In this document: positions 8,361 to 17,043 of the stretch, piece by piece
How positions within the stretch are numbered: the stretch's first letter is position 1
How the letters are laid out: the number at the start of each line of letters is the position of its first letter
DNA from: Burkholderiales bacterium
GTDB taxonomy: Bacteria; Pseudomonadota; Gammaproteobacteria; Burkholderiales; Burkholderiaceae_C
Length of the DNA: 40,733 nucleotides
Direction: 5' to 3'
Assembly (NCBI GenBank): GCA_016000195.1
Contig: JAECRO010000025.1
Location: 1-40,733 of the forward strand
Translations under genes and position numbers: made by a program
Notes under the pieces: generated by a model
What the model was told of the DNA's origin: nothing
Databases searched by the model: none
The model's input: only the letters and a program-made list of their open reading frames with translations

Positions 8361-10280
8361 TCAGTCCACGGCGGCTGGCGCATGCGCGGCGTACTGCGGC
8401 AGCAGCGCATCGGCCTGGCGCTGCTCCACGGGCAGGGGCTCGCCGTGCAGGCGGGCGGCCAGCAGTTCGGCGCACAGTGCGGCGAAGGTCAGGCCGCGCG
8501 ACCCCATGCCGCTGCAGACCCACATGTCCGGCCGGCCTTCGAGCCGCCCGAGCGAGGGCAGGCGGCTGGGCGTGGCGCAGCGAACGCCGGCCCAGCCCTG
8601 CGCCTGTCCGCTTTCAAACTGAGCCGCCAGCGCCTGCGCGGCAGCAGGCAGCAGGGTTTTCAGCTTGCCGAAATTGTGCTGTTCGTCTTCGGGCCGCAGC
8701 GTAGTGCTGGTGTTGTCGCGCTCGAAGGTCGAGCCCGTGACCCAGGCCAGGCCCGGCTCAAGCGGCACCCGGGGCGCCAGGCTGCCGTGGCCGTTGACCG
8801 GAAAGGCCGGCATGGCCTGTGCTGGTTCGGCATCCGGCGCATGCCGGCCCCACGAGGCCTGGCCGCGAATGGCCTGCAGCGCCAGCGGGCGGCCGCCGGG
8901 CTGGCCGGCGATTTCGCTCAGCGCCCGGCTGCCGTAGCCCGCCGCCAGCACCACCAGCTCGGCGCAGGCCAGCTCGTGTCCGGCGGCATCGAGGGCCTGC
9001 CATGCCGCGCCGTGCCGGACCCACTGGCTGACGGCCGCGTTGCCGCGCCAGCTCACGCCGGGGCTGGCCAGCCAGGCGCGGACCAGGCGGGCCGGTTTGA
9101 TCCAGCCGCCCTGCACATGCCAGAGCGCCGGGGTGCCGGGCGGCAGGCTGCAGGCGGCGAGCTGCGCGGGCGTGGCCGGGCGCGTCCAGTCGCTCGCGGC
9201 AGTCGCCAGGCCGTCCGGCTCTTGCCACGCGGCGGGCAACTGGCGCGCGTGCTCCACGCAATGCTCCAGCACGCCGGTCGGGCTCCAGTCGATATTCATT
9301 TGCAGCAGCGCATCGGCCTGCTGCAGCATGGCCCGGATGCCGCTGCGCGACAGGCGCGACAGCAGGCTGTCGTCGGGCGAGACATGCGGCGCCAGCACGC
9401 CGGCCGGCAGACCCGACGCGCCGGCGGCTGGCGTGCCGGCGGCATCCAGCACCGTGACCTGCCAGCCGCGCCGCGCCAGGCTGGCCGCCACGGCGGCGCC
9501 CGCCAGACCGGCGCCAACCACGATGCAGCGCGCCGGGGCTTTTCGTTCTGGCGCGATGCGGGATTTCTTGAGTTCCCACGCGGGCTGGTATTCGCCCTGC
9601 AGGTTGTCGCGCTTGGGCGGCGTGCCGGGGACTTTGTGCACCACGAAGCCGCATTGCGCCAGCGCGTCGCGCACGCTGCGCGCCACCGTCCAGGTCGCCA
9701 CGCGGGTGCCGCGCCGGCAGCAGCGCGCCACGGCCTTGAAGGTATGCACATCCCAGATGTCGGGGTTGCGCTGCGGGCTGAAGCCGTCGAGGTACACCGA
9801 ATCGGCTTCAAATGAGGGTTCGCGCAGCATGGCCTTGGCGTCGCCGATGCACAGCGTCAGCAGGAGCTGGCCGCCCTCGAACACCAGCCGGTGAAATCCG
9901 GGCAGCAGGCCGCAGAGCTGGCGTTTTAATTGTTCGGCGAAAGGAATCAGTTCGGGGTGTGTGCGGGCGCTGCGCAGCACGTCGTCGGCGCTGGCCGGAT
10001 ACGCCTCCAGCGAGACGAAATGCAGCAGGCGAGGGCGCAGCGGGTCGGCTTTCCAGGCCTGCCAGGTGACGAGAAAATTCAGCCCCAGGCCAAAGCCGGT
10101 TTCCAGCACGCACCATTGCGGCTGGCCTGCCCAGGCTTGCGGCAGGCCGCAGCCCTTGAGAAAAACTTCCCGGGCCTGTTCGAGTCCGCCCAGTTCACTG
10201 CGGTAACGGTCGCCAAAGCGCGGGCTGTAGGGGCTGCCGCCTGCCGTGCCGTCCTCCAGCCATTCAATGCGCTCGGGCAT
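8361..10280 (-). CDS. mnmC: Bifunctional tRNA wobble-uridine enzyme MnmC
   Basis: Performs the last two steps of mnm5(s2)U34 formation in tRNA. The C-terminal FAD domain removes the carboxymethyl group and the N-terminal methyltransferase adds the methyl group. The 639 residues show the SAM motif ETGFGLGLNF at 60-69, the DGFSPQRNPDIW block, then the FAD motif VVGAGLAGAAVA near residue 255 and a C-terminal GMGSRGL. Length and domain order are normal for full MnmC. It begins 9 bases after the yggX stop and is likely transcribed with it. Confidence 0.94.
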   Translation of the reverse strand: MPERIEWLEDGTAGGSPYSPRFGDRYRSELGGLEQAREVFLKGCGLPQAWAGQPQWCVLETGFGLGLNFLVTWQAWKADPLRPRLLHFVSLEAYPASADDVLRSARTHPELIPFAEQLKRQLCGLLPGFHRLVFEGGQLLLTLCIGDAKAMLREPSFEADSVYLDGFSPQRNPDIWDVHTFKAVARCCRRGTRVATWTVARSVRDALAQCGFVVHKVPGTPPKRDNLQGEYQPAWELKKSRIAPERKAPARCIVVGAGLAGAAVAASLARRGWQVTVLDAAGTPAAGASGLPAGVLAPHVSPDDSLLSRLSRSGIRAMLQQADALLQMNIDWSPTGVLEHCVEHARQLPAAWQEPDGLATAASDWTRPATPAQLAACSLPPGTPALWHVQGGWIKPARLVRAWLASPGVSWRGNAAVSQWVRHGAAWQALDAAGHELACAELVVLAAGYGSRALSEIAGQPGGRPLALQAIRGQASWGRHAPDAEPAQAMPAFPVNGHGSLAPRVPLEPGLAWVTGSTFERDNTSTTLRPEDEQHNFGKLKTLLPAAAQALAAQFESGQAQGWAGVRCATPSRLPSLGRLEGRPDMWVCSGMGSRGLTFAALCAELLAARLHGEPLPVEQRQADALLPQYAAHAPAAVD

Positions 10281-10289
10281 CCGCTGCGT

Positions 10290-10565
10290 TCAGGCCGCAG
10301 GGGGAGGAACGTAGCCCTGCACCGCATCGGCGCCGTCGCCAAAGAAATGCTTTTCCATTTGCCGCGCCAGGTACTGGCGGGCTCTGGCATCGGCCAGGTT
10401 GAGCCGGTTTTCATTGACCAGCATGGTTTGCTGCTTCATCCAGTCGGCCCAGGCCTGCTTGCTGACTTCTTCCCAGATGCGCTTGCCCAGCGCGCCGGGA
10501 TACGGAGGGAAATCAAGGCCTTCGGCTTCGCGGCCGAGTTTGATGCAATTGACGAGACGTGCCAT
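10290..10565 (-). CDS. yggX: YggX family Fe(2+)-trafficking / oxidative damage protection protein
   Basis: A small cytoplasmic protein of 91 residues, linked in enteric bacteria to iron handling and protection of iron-sulfur enzymes. Family blocks seen: [19 protein letters not shown] at the start with its conserved cysteine, [19 protein letters not shown], then [25 protein letters not shown]. Length is the family norm. It leads a two-gene unit with mnmC and is divergent from sbp across 146 bases. The setting next to sulfite reductase and ferredoxin genes, rich in iron-sulfur proteins, is suggestive but may be chance. Confidence 0.93.
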   Translation of the reverse strand: MARLVNCIKLGREAEGLDFPPYPGALGKRIWEEVSKQAWADWMKQQTMLVNENRLNLADARARQYLARQMEKHFFGDGADAVQGYVPPPAA

Positions 10566-10609
10566 GTGAAGCGTTCTTTCGTGTTTTAAAAAAGTCCAAG
10601 AATGTTTTT

Positions 10610-10635
10610 CGAATAAAGAACTGAGTTTTTATTCG
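10610..10635. promoter_or_regulatory. Perfect inverted repeat before sbp, candidate operator
   Basis: CGAATAAA and TTTATTCG form a perfect 8-base inverted repeat with a 10-base spacer that itself contains AACT-G-AGTT. It lies about 75 bases before the sbp start, in the AT-rich divergent region shared with yggX. The shape fits a LysR-type regulator site (CysB/SsuR class). Confidence 0.45.
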
Positions 10636-10674
10636 TTTTGTTTTTCATTGGCGGCTTCCAGAATCCATTTTGTT

Positions 10675-10694
10675 CGCATTCAGATGCGTTTTTG
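10675..10694 (+). terminator. Short hairpin with T run in the sbp leader
   Basis: CGCAT-TCAG-ATGCG followed directly by five T, ending 18 bases before the sbp start codon and just before its AGGAA ribosome site (10701-10705). It looks like a small attenuator, but the five-pair stem is weak and may be chance. Confidence 0.3.
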
Positions 10695-10711
10695 GAAATT
10701 AGGAACCCGTC

Positions 10712-11743
10712 ATGAATTCACGTCCTTACTTTATCAATCTTTCCGGCCGCGCCGCATTGGCCGTGGCTTTGGCCGGCGCGGTGCTGTCCAGCCATGCGCA
10801 GCAGCCGCCGGTCACGCTGCTCAACGTGTCCTACGACCCGACGCGCGAGCTCTACGTGGACTACAACGCGGCCTTCACCAAGTACTGGAAAGCCAGGGCC
10901 GGCCAGGACGTGAGCGTCAAGCAGTCGCACGGCGGCTCGGGCAAGCAGGCGCGCTCGGTCATCGACGGCATCGACGCCGATGTGGTCACGCTGGCGCTGG
11001 CCGGCGATGTCGATGCGCTGGCCACGCACGGCGGCTTGATTCCCAAGGACTGGCAAAAACGCCTGCCGCACAACTCCGCGCCCTACACCTCGACCATCGT
11101 GTTCCTGGTGCGCAAGGGCAACCCCAAGGGCATCAAGGACTGGGATGACCTGACCAAACCCGGCGTGGCCGTCATCACGCCCAACCCCAAGACCTCGGGC
11201 GGCGCGCGCTGGAACTACCTGGCCGCCTGGGAATTCGCCAAGCGCAAGAACGCCGGCAGCGACGCCAGGGCCAAGGAATTCGTGCAGGCTTTGTACAAGA
11301 ACGTCCCCGTGCTCGACACCGGCGCGCGCGGCTCGACCATCACCTTTGTCCAGCGCAACGTCGGCGACGTGCTGCTGGCCTGGGAAAACGAAGCCTTCCT
11401 GGCGCTCAAAGAGTTCGGCGCCGACAAGTTCCAGGTCGTCGTGCCGTCGATCAGCATCCTGGCCGAGCCCACGGTGACGCTGGTGGACAAGAACGTCGAT
11501 AAAAAGGGCACCCGCGCCGTGGCGACGGCCTACCTCGACTACCTGTACTCCGACGAAGGCCAGGACATTGCCGGGCGCAACTACTACCGCCCGACCGGCG
11601 AGAAGGCTAAGGCCAGGTACGCCAGCCAGTTCCCCAAGCTGACGCTGTTCACCATTGACCAGGGCTTTGGCGGCTGGACCCAGGCCGACAAGAACCACTT
11701 TGCCGACGGCGCCTCCTTCGACCAGATCTACACGCAGAAGTAA
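10712..11743 (+). CDS. sbp: Periplasmic sulfate-binding protein
   Basis: The solute-binding protein of a sulfate ABC transporter, 343 residues. A signal peptide ends near residue 29 (SSHAQ). Family blocks: [65 protein letters not shown] and [10 protein letters not shown], which line the sulfate pocket. AGGAA stands six bases before the ATG. Unusually it is an orphan: no sulfate permease (cysTW) or ATPase (cysA) is in the window, and the next intact gene is ssuA. It therefore probably works with a permease encoded elsewhere. Confidence 0.94.
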   Translation: MNSRPYFINLSGRAALAVALAGAVLSSHAQQPPVTLLNVSYDPTRELYVDYNAAFTKYWKARAGQDVSVKQSHGGSGKQARSVIDGIDADVVTLALAGDVDALATHGGLIPKDWQKRLPHNSAPYTSTIVFLVRKGNPKGIKDWDDLTKPGVAVITPNPKTSGGARWNYLAAWEFAKRKNAGSDARAKEFVQALYKNVPVLDTGARGSTITFVQRNVGDVLLAWENEAFLALKEFGADKFQVVVPSISILAEPTVTLVDKNVDKKGTRAVATAYLDYLYSDEGQDIAGRNYYRPTGEKAKARYASQFPKLTLFTIDQGFGGWTQADKNHFADGASFDQIYTQK

Positions 11744-11817
11744 AAAGTAAAAGAAGTAAAGCCGGGCCATCGCAAGCACCAAGTCCCTTTCGCAGAACAA
11801 AAACAGAGAACCCCTGC

Positions 11818-11958
11818 ATGTAACAGATTCCGCGCTCGACCGAGGGCTGCTGCACGCTGGATACGGACATTGCGACCCGGCTCGACGAGGCCGTCGCCAC
11901 GCTGCTGGCCGAGGGCTTTCGGTTGCCGCCGCCGCTGCTTTGGCTTTTCCTGATTTGA
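11818..11958 (+). pseudogene. Unidentified gene remnant between sbp and ssuA
   Basis: A 45-codon stretch with strong third-position G/C bias, as in real genes here. It opens with an ATG followed at once by TAA, then reads Q-I-P-R-S-T-E-G-C-C-T-L-D-T-D-I and continues A-T-R-L-D-E-A-V-A-T-L-L to a TGA at 11956. GAGAA stands ten bases before the ATG, as a ribosome site would. This looks like the 5' end of a gene disabled at codon 2 and then truncated. I do not recognise the family. Many ssu operons carry ssuE at this place, but the sequence does not resemble the start of SsuE. Confidence 0.4.
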
Positions 11959-11972
11959 AGAAAGACTTTCCC

Positions 11973-12935
11973 ATGACGCAAATTTTTTCCCTACCCCGTC
12001 GTCACATCATGGCCGCCGGTCTGGCCGCTGCAGCTCTTTCGGCCAGTAGCCTGGCGCTGGCGCAAAAGCCTGCGCGCGTGCTGCGCATTGGCCACCAGAA
12101 GGGCTGGCTGTCGCTGCTCAAGTCGCGTGGCACGCTCGAAAAGCGCCTGGCGCCGCTGGGCGCCAGCGTCAACTGGACCGAGTTCAATGCCGGCCCGGTG
12201 CAGCTTGAAGCGCTGAATGTCGGCTCGATTGACTTTGGCGACGTGGGCGAAGCGCCCCCCATTTTTGCCCAGGCCGCCGGCGCGCCGCTGGTGTATGCCG
12301 GCGCCACCGTGCCGCGTCCCCGGCTGGAAGCCATCATCCTGCCAAAAACGTCGCCCATTCGCACGGTGGCTGAGCTCAGGGGTAAGAAAATCGCCTTGAA
12401 CAAAGGCTCGAACGTGCATTATTTTCTGGTCAAGCTGCTGGAGAAGAACGGCCTGAAGTACGGCGATGTGCAGCCCGTCTTTCTGGCGCCGCCCGATGCA
12501 CGTGCGGCTTTCGAGCGCGGCGCCGTTGACGCCTGGGTGATCTGGGATCCGTTTTTGGCTGCCGCGCAGAAAGCGCTGGACGCCCGGCTCCTGGCGGACG
12601 CCACGGGCCTGGCGAACAACCGCCAGTATTACTTCACCTCACGGGATTTCGCCACGAAAAATGCCGGCATCCTGCGCGTGGCGATCCAGGAGATCAATGC
12701 CATCGACACCTGGGTGTCAAAGAACAAGGCAGCGGCGGCCACCGAACTGTCCGCAGTGCTGGGGCTGGACATCGGCGTGACCGAGCTGTATGTGAGCCGC
12801 GCCGCCTATGGCACGGCACCGATCACCCGCGAGATATTGGCCGAGCAGCAGGCGATTGCCGATACCTTCTTCGAGCTCAAGCTCATTCCCAAAAAGCTCA
12901 ATTTGCTGCACGCTGCGCCGGTGGACCTTAGCTGA
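11973..12935 (+). CDS. ssuA: Aliphatic sulfonate-binding protein SsuA
   Basis: Periplasmic binding protein for alkanesulfonates, 320 residues. The signal peptide has a twin-arginine-like start ([11 protein letters not shown]) and ends near ALAQ at residue 30. Family blocks: [56 protein letters not shown], and [20 protein letters not shown] 11973 gives a normal signal peptide. The frame is open to 11940, but that adds sequence from the preceding remnant. First intact gene of ssuADCBF. Confidence 0.93.
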   Translation: MTQIFSLPRRHIMAAGLAAAALSASSLALAQKPARVLRIGHQKGWLSLLKSRGTLEKRLAPLGASVNWTEFNAGPVQLEALNVGSIDFGDVGEAPPIFAQAAGAPLVYAGATVPRPRLEAIILPKTSPIRTVAELRGKKIALNKGSNVHYFLVKLLEKNGLKYGDVQPVFLAPPDARAAFERGAVDAWVIWDPFLAAAQKALDARLLADATGLANNRQYYFTSRDFATKNAGILRVAIQEINAIDTWVSKNKAAAATELSAVLGLDIGVTELYVSRAAYGTAPITREILAEQQAIADTFFELKLIPKKLNLLHAAPVDLS

Positions 12936-12969
12936 TCGCCCGGCAGCACGACCCCACAAGGAATTTTTC

Positions 12970-14133
12970 ATGCAAGTTTTCTGGTTCATTCCCACCCACG
13001 GCGACAGCCGCTACCTCGGCACCAGCGAAGGCGCCCGCGAAGTCAGCTTTGACTACCTCAAGCAGGTCGCCGTGGCCGCCGACACGCAGGGCTATGAAGG
13101 CGTCTTGATTCCCACCGGCCGTTCCTGCGAAGACCCGTGGGTCGTGGCGTCCAGCCTGATTCCGGTGACGAAAAACCTCAAGTTCCTGGTCGCCGTGCGG
13201 CCGGGGCTGCACCAGCCCAGCCTGGCCGCGCGCATGGCCGCGACCTTTGACCGGCTCTCGGGCGGGCGGCTGCTGATCAACCTCGTGACCGGCGGCGACC
13301 AGACTGAGCTGGAAGGCGATGGCGTCAGCCTGGACCATGCCCAGCGCTACGAGCAGTCGGCCGAGTTCATCCGCATCTGGCGCGAGATCATTGCGCGCAG
13401 CCACACCGGCGAAAGCTTTGACTTTGAGGGCAAACACCTGAGCGTCAAGGGTGCCAAGCTGCTGTACCCGCCGGTGCAAAAACCTTATCCGCCGGTCTAT
13501 TTCGGCGGCTCGTCGCCCGCCGCCCATGACCTGGCCGCCGAGCAGGTCGATGCCTATTTGACCTGGGGCGAACCGCCCGCCGAGGTGGCTAAAAAAATTG
13601 CCGATGTGCGCGCCCGCGCCGCGAAGTTCGGCCGCACCGTCAAGTTCGGCATTCGCCTGCACGCCATCGTGCGTGAGACTGACGACGACGCCTGGCGCGC
13701 CGCCGAAAGCCTGATCAGCCGGCTTGACGACGACACGGTGATCCGGGCGCAGGCCGCGTTTGCCCGCATGGATTCGGAAGGCCAGCGCCGCATGGCCGCG
13801 CTGCATGCGGGCGGCAAGAAGCGCACGCGCGCTGACCTGGAGATCAGCCCCAACCTGTGGGCCGGCGTGGGGCTGGTGCGCGGTGGCGCGGGCACGGCGC
13901 TGGTGGGCGATGCCAAAACGGTCGCCGCGCGCATCGAGGAATATGCCGCGCTGGGGATAGACACCTTTGTCTTTTCGGGCTATCCGCACCTTGAAGAAGC
14001 CTACCGCTTCGCCGAACTGGTGTTTCCGCTGCTGCCGCGCAAGCTGCGCCAGAAGCTGCCGGGCACGGGGCTGACCGGCCCGTTTGGTGAAGTCGTGGCC
14101 AACAATTACCTGCCGCGCGTCTCGCAAAGCTGA
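12970..14133 (+). CDS. ssuD: FMNH2-dependent alkanesulfonate monooxygenase SsuD
   Basis: Releases sulfite from C2 and longer alkanesulfonates using O2 and FMNH2, giving the aldehyde. The protein is a 387-residue cytoplasmic bacterial-luciferase-type TIM barrel. It begins [18 protein letters not shown] and contains [15 protein letters not shown] with the active-site cysteine and arginine region, [16 protein letters not shown], and a near-C-terminal [19 protein letters not shown]. The start at 12970 follows AAGGAA by about seven bases. Longer open sequence upstream is out-of-frame ssuA. The partner FMN reductase SsuE is not in the window, so reduced flavin must come from another reductase. Confidence 0.95.
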   Translation: MQVFWFIPTHGDSRYLGTSEGAREVSFDYLKQVAVAADTQGYEGVLIPTGRSCEDPWVVASSLIPVTKNLKFLVAVRPGLHQPSLAARMAATFDRLSGGRLLINLVTGGDQTELEGDGVSLDHAQRYEQSAEFIRIWREIIARSHTGESFDFEGKHLSVKGAKLLYPPVQKPYPPVYFGGSSPAAHDLAAEQVDAYLTWGEPPAEVAKKIADVRARAAKFGRTVKFGIRLHAIVRETDDDAWRAAESLISRLDDDTVIRAQAAFARMDSEGQRRMAALHAGGKKRTRADLEISPNLWAGVGLVRGGAGTALVGDAKTVAARIEEYAALGIDTFVFSGYPHLEEAYRFAELVFPLLPRKLRQKLPGTGLTGPFGEVVANNYLPRVSQS

Positions 14134-14155
14134 AGCGCAGTTCAAGGACATATTG

Positions 14156-15058
14156 ATGACACAAGCAATCCGTGAATCCCGGACGCCGCCGCTGCCCGAC
14201 GTGATAGACGGGCCGGGGCTGGGTTTTTTAACGCTGGCCGCTGGCCTGCGCCTGCCGCGCCTTGACGGCGGCGCGCTGCTGCGCGAGCTGGGCCAGCGCG
14301 CGCTGCCGTGGCTGGTGCCGGTCGGGCTGATCGTGCTCTGGCAGGTGGCCGCGTCGCTGGGCTGGCTTTCCACCCGGGTGCTGCCTGCGCCTTCGGAAGT
14401 CCTCAAGGCCGCCTGGGCGCTGACCGTGTCGGGCGAGCTGTGGACGCATGTCAAGGTCAGCGCCTGGCGCGCGCTGGCCGGGCTGGCCATCGGCGGCGGC
14501 CTGGGGCTGGCGCTCGGCCTCCTGACCGGCTCGGTGAAGTTCTTTGAAACCCTGCTCGACTCGACCATCCAGATGGTGCGCAACATCCCGGCGCTGGCCT
14601 TGATTCCGCTGGTGATCCTGTGGTTCGGCATCGACGAGACGGCCAAGCTGTTTTTGATTGCCGTGTCGGTGTTCTTTCCGCTCTACATCAACACCTTTCA
14701 CGGTATCCGCAATGTTGACCCCGGCCTGATCGAGATGGGCCGCAGCTACGGCCTCACGCGCTGGCAGCTCTACCGCGAGGTGATCCTGCCCGGCGCGATG
14801 TCGTCGATTCTGGTCGGCCTGCGCTTTGCCCTCGGGCTGATGTGGGTGATCCTGATCGTCGCCGAAACCATCTCGGCGCAGGCCGGCATCGGCTACCTGA
14901 CGATGAATGCGCGCGAGTTTTTGCAGACCGACGTGGTGCTGGTCGGCATCCTGCTGTATGCCTTGCTCGGCAAGCTGGCCGATATGTTCGCGCGCGGCCT
15001 GGAGCGCTACTGGCTGCGCTGGCATCCGGGCTACCAGAGCGCCTCGGCCGCCGCATGA
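14156..15058 (+). CDS. ssuC: Sulfonate ABC transporter permease SsuC
   Basis: Inner-membrane permease of 300 residues with about six hydrophobic segments. The binding-protein-dependent transport signature is seen in EMGRSYGLTRWQLYREVILPGAMSSILVGLRFALG (the EAA loop that contacts the ATPase). NIPALALIPLVILWFGIDE is typical of the SsuC/TauC group. The N-terminal 45 residues are longer than in E. coli and proline-rich. ATG 14156 is preceded by AAGGA at 14144. It works with SsuA outside and SsuB inside. Confidence 0.93.
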   Translation: MTQAIRESRTPPLPDVIDGPGLGFLTLAAGLRLPRLDGGALLRELGQRALPWLVPVGLIVLWQVAASLGWLSTRVLPAPSEVLKAAWALTVSGELWTHVKVSAWRALAGLAIGGGLGLALGLLTGSVKFFETLLDSTIQMVRNIPALALIPLVILWFGIDETAKLFLIAVSVFFPLYINTFHGIRNVDPGLIEMGRSYGLTRWQLYREVILPGAMSSILVGLRFALGLMWVILIVAETISAQAGIGYLTMNAREFLQTDVVLVGILLYALLGKLADMFARGLERYWLRWHPGYQSASAAA

Positions 15059-15063
15059 AAACT

Positions 15064-15113
15064 CCTTTTTTGATAGCGGCTCATGCAGGCGCTGCCTGCG
15101 CTGGAGGCTTGTT
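15064..15113 (-). repeat. Interspersed repeat, copy C (ssuC-ssuB gap)
   Basis: Read on the minus strand it gives AAGCCTCCAGCGC, a variable middle, then AGCCGCTATCAAAAAAG, aligning with copies A and B. It fills the 57-base gap between ssuC and ssuB. Read on the plus strand its outer end is CTGGAGGCTT, which places a GGAGG ribosome site 8 bases before the ssuB ATG. Confidence 0.7.
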
Positions 15114-15115
15114 TC

Positions 15116-15928
15116 ATGCTTGATAATAAAAGCAAACCCCCGCGCGGCGTGCGCCTGGAAATACGCGGCCTGTCCAAGCATTACGGCCAGCGCCAGGTGC
15201 TTCAGCACACCGAGCTCGGCATCGGGCCGGGCGAGTTCGTCGCCATCGTGGGGCGCAGCGGCTGCGGCAAAAGCACCTTGCTGCGCCTGGTGGCCGGGCT
15301 GGAGGCGGCCACGCAGGGCGCCATCCGGCTCGACGCGCAGCCCGTCAGCGGCCTGCGCGGCGACACCCGCGTCATGTTCCAGGACGCGCGCCTGCTGCCC
15401 TGGCGCCGCGTGATCGACAACGTGGCGCTGGGCCTGCCGGCTGGCAGCCACCAGGCGGCGGCCGACGTGCTGGCGCAGGTCGGGCTGGCCGACCGCCTGA
15501 ATGACTGGCCCGCGCGCCTGTCGGGCGGGCAGCGCCAGCGCGTGTCGCTGGCCAGGGCGCTGGTGCACAACCCGCGCCTGCTGCTGCTCGACGAGCCGCT
15601 GGGCGCGCTCGACGCGCTGACGCGCATCGAGATGCACCAGCTCATCGAGGGGCTGTGGCAGCGCAACGGGTTCACCGCGCTGCTGGTCACGCACGACGTG
15701 CAGGAGGCCGTGGCGCTGGCCGACCGGGTGATTTTGATCGAGGACGGCCGCATCGCGCTCGACGAGCGCATTCCCTTGGCGCGGCCGCGCCAGCGCAGCG
15801 ACCCGCTGTTCGGCGTGATTGAAAAGCGGATCCTGGACCGCGTGCTGCAGCAGCCCGCCGAGGAAACGCCGGCGAACAAACCCGTCTGGTCAGGTGCGCC
15901 CGCGCACGGCCTGCGCTGGGCGGTTTGA
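15116..15928 (+). CDS. ssuB: Sulfonate ABC transporter ATPase SsuB
   Basis: Cytoplasmic ATPase, 270 residues. Walker A is GRSGCGKST, the Q-loop is FQDARLLPW, the ABC signature LSGGQRQR, Walker [13 protein letters not shown] and the switch histidine [11 protein letters not shown]-terminal tail of about 45 residues beyond the ABC core varies within the family. I prefer ATG 15116 because GGAGG (15103-15107) is ideally spaced. An in-frame ATG at 15083 would add 11 residues translated from repeat copy C. It energises SsuC. Confidence 0.93.
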   Translation: MLDNKSKPPRGVRLEIRGLSKHYGQRQVLQHTELGIGPGEFVAIVGRSGCGKSTLLRLVAGLEAATQGAIRLDAQPVSGLRGDTRVMFQDARLLPWRRVIDNVALGLPAGSHQAAADVLAQVGLADRLNDWPARLSGGQRQRVSLARALVHNPRLLLLDEPLGALDALTRIEMHQLIEGLWQRNGFTALLVTHDVQEAVALADRVILIEDGRIALDERIPLARPRQRSDPLFGVIEKRILDRVLQQPAEETPANKPVWSGAPAHGLRWAV

Positions 15929-15932
15929 TGAG

Positions 15933-15988
15933 TCAAAACCGGCTCCCGCGCAGCAGGGGCGGGCGCAAGCAGCTATTCATTGCATAGC
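15933..15988 (+). repeat. Interspersed repeat, copy D
   Basis: Between ssuB and ssuF. Reads TCAAAACCGGCTCCCGCGC, then GGGCGCAAGCAGCTAT-TCATTGC-ATAGC, the same layout as copies A and B. Confidence 0.75.
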
Positions 15989-16047
15989 ATCATCAATCGT
16001 TTTTTCATCACTTTCCTCTGGTTTTTTAACCGTTCCAGGAGAACCTT

Positions 16048-16272
16048 ATGCCCAGCCAAGCCATTCAGGCCATCAACGTCCGCAACCAGTTTCGCGGCAA
16101 GGTCAAGGAAATCATTCGCGGCGATGTCGTCTCCGAGATTGATGTCGAGACGCCCTGGGGCATCGTCACCTCGGTCATCACCACGCGCTCGGTCAACCAG
16201 CTCGAACTGGTCGTCGGCAGCGAGGTCGTGGCGCTGGTCAAGTCCACCGAAGTCTCGATTGCCAGGCTGTAG
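16048..16272 (+). CDS. ssuF: TOBE-domain molybdopterin-binding-like protein SsuF
   Basis: A 74-residue single Mop/TOBE domain protein: RNQFRGKVKEIIRGDVVSEIDVE, then VTSVITTRSVNQLELVVGSEVVALVKSTEVSIARL. Free-standing Mop domains bind oxyanions such as molybdate. The ssuF gene at the end of ssu operons of pseudomonads encodes such a protein, needed for sulfonate use in at least one species, mechanism unclear. CCAGGAGAA stands seven bases before the ATG. It follows ssuB after 119 bases containing a repeat copy, so it may be co-transcribed or have its own promoter. Confidence 0.88.
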   Translation: MPSQAIQAINVRNQFRGKVKEIIRGDVVSEIDVETPWGIVTSVITTRSVNQLELVVGSEVVALVKSTEVSIARL

Positions 16273-16279
16273 GAAAGCC

Positions 16280-16308
16280 GACGGCGGTCCGTCCGCATGT
16301 TTTTTTCA
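16280..16308 (+). terminator. Probable terminator of the ssu operon
   Basis: GACGG-CGGT-CCGTC forms a short GC-rich stem just past the ssuF stop, followed after a few bases by a run of seven or eight T. Placement and T tract support a transcript end. Confidence 0.5.
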
Positions 16309-16354
16309 AGGCCGAATCATGCCTTTGCGCAACAGGCGCGGGTCGGTGGCGCAC

Positions 16355-16450
16355 AGCGAGGATGTGGGTGAATTCGACGACGCGCAAGCCGGCCAGCGGC
16401 TGCAGCGGGGGCGAAGTGGAGGGTTGCTGGTGTTGCTTGCGGTTTAGCAT
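16355..16450 (-). pseudogene. CoA-transferase (CaiB/BaiF family) N-terminal remnant
   Basis: On the minus strand an open frame from ATG 16450 contains P-L-A-G-L-R-V-V-E-F-T-H-I-L, the characteristic start of CaiB/BaiF (formyl-CoA transferase-like) enzymes. After that the reading becomes arginine/proline-rich nonsense and the glycine- and aspartate-rich CoA-binding continuation is missing. Only about 30 codons of the original gene of some 400 seem to remain. It lies tail to tail with ssuF. No function is expected. The match is short, so confidence is moderate. Confidence 0.45.
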
Positions 16451-16506
16451 AAAACACGTCTTGAAACGTCGGGGTAGTGGCTTGAGTGATTTTTAACGGT
16501 AAAATA

Positions 16507-16554
16507 CGGCTCCAACCCACGACAGACAAGCGCCAAAAGCTATAAAAAATATAG
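16507..16554 (+). repeat. Interspersed repeat, copy E
   Basis: Reads GACAAGCGCCAAAAGCTAT-AAAAAAT-ATAGC, a diverged copy of the same element. It lies upstream of the hypothetical gene at 16666. The rest of 16451-16665 holds no gene I can support. Confidence 0.65.
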
Positions 16555-16665
16555 CATTCATGCCTGTCAGGCTGGGCTTGCAGTGGCCCGGCAGCCGATC
16601 CAGACCAGGTGATGCCGACTGGCAAAGTGCTTGAATTTGGGGAAGGAGCCCCCAGATTTCTCTAC

Positions 16666-17043
16666 ATGAATGCCACCAAACCATACTCCCGCAAAACCGA
16701 TCTGACTGTGACCCATGTGCTCGCTGAACTGCTTGAGCGCCTGGAGCGCAGCAAGGTGCCTGTCGGGGCCGAGCAATACCGCTCGGTCGTGCAGCACCTG
16801 GTAAGCGAGCTGGGCGATGTAGAGCCGGGAACGGCGCTCGCCGCTTTGCTCGACAGCCATCCGGCTGCCGCCGAACTGTATGAAAACGTCAATTACCAGT
16901 ATGCGGGGCTTTGCCGCTCCGCGCTGGACGCTTCGCTCGCTGCGGAGCGGCAGGCCAAAGACGTTCTGGGCCGCGCCATGAGCCGGGCCATGAACCATTC
17001 CATCCCACCACACAAGGAAGACCCCACCCATGGCAAGAGCTGA
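16666..17043 (+). CDS. Hypothetical protein, alpha-helical
   Basis: A 125-residue protein of unknown function. It is predicted soluble and largely helical, with V-L-A-E-L-L-E-R-L-E-R and Q-Y-R-S-V-V-Q-H-L-V-S-E-L segments and a tyrosine-rich N-Y-Q-Y centre. I chose ATG 16666 since the sequence before it looks non-coding. The frame extends to a GTG at 16609 and the ribosome site is not obvious. Codon use is normal for the window. Its last 14 bases overlap the next small gene, so they are probably translated together. No domain recognised. The pair has no clear link to the ssu genes. Confidence 0.6.
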   Translation: MNATKPYSRKTDLTVTHVLAELLERLERSKVPVGAEQYRSVVQHLVSELGDVEPGTALAALLDSHPAAAELYENVNYQYAGLCRSALDASLAAERQAKDVLGRAMSRAMNHSIPPHKEDPTHGKS

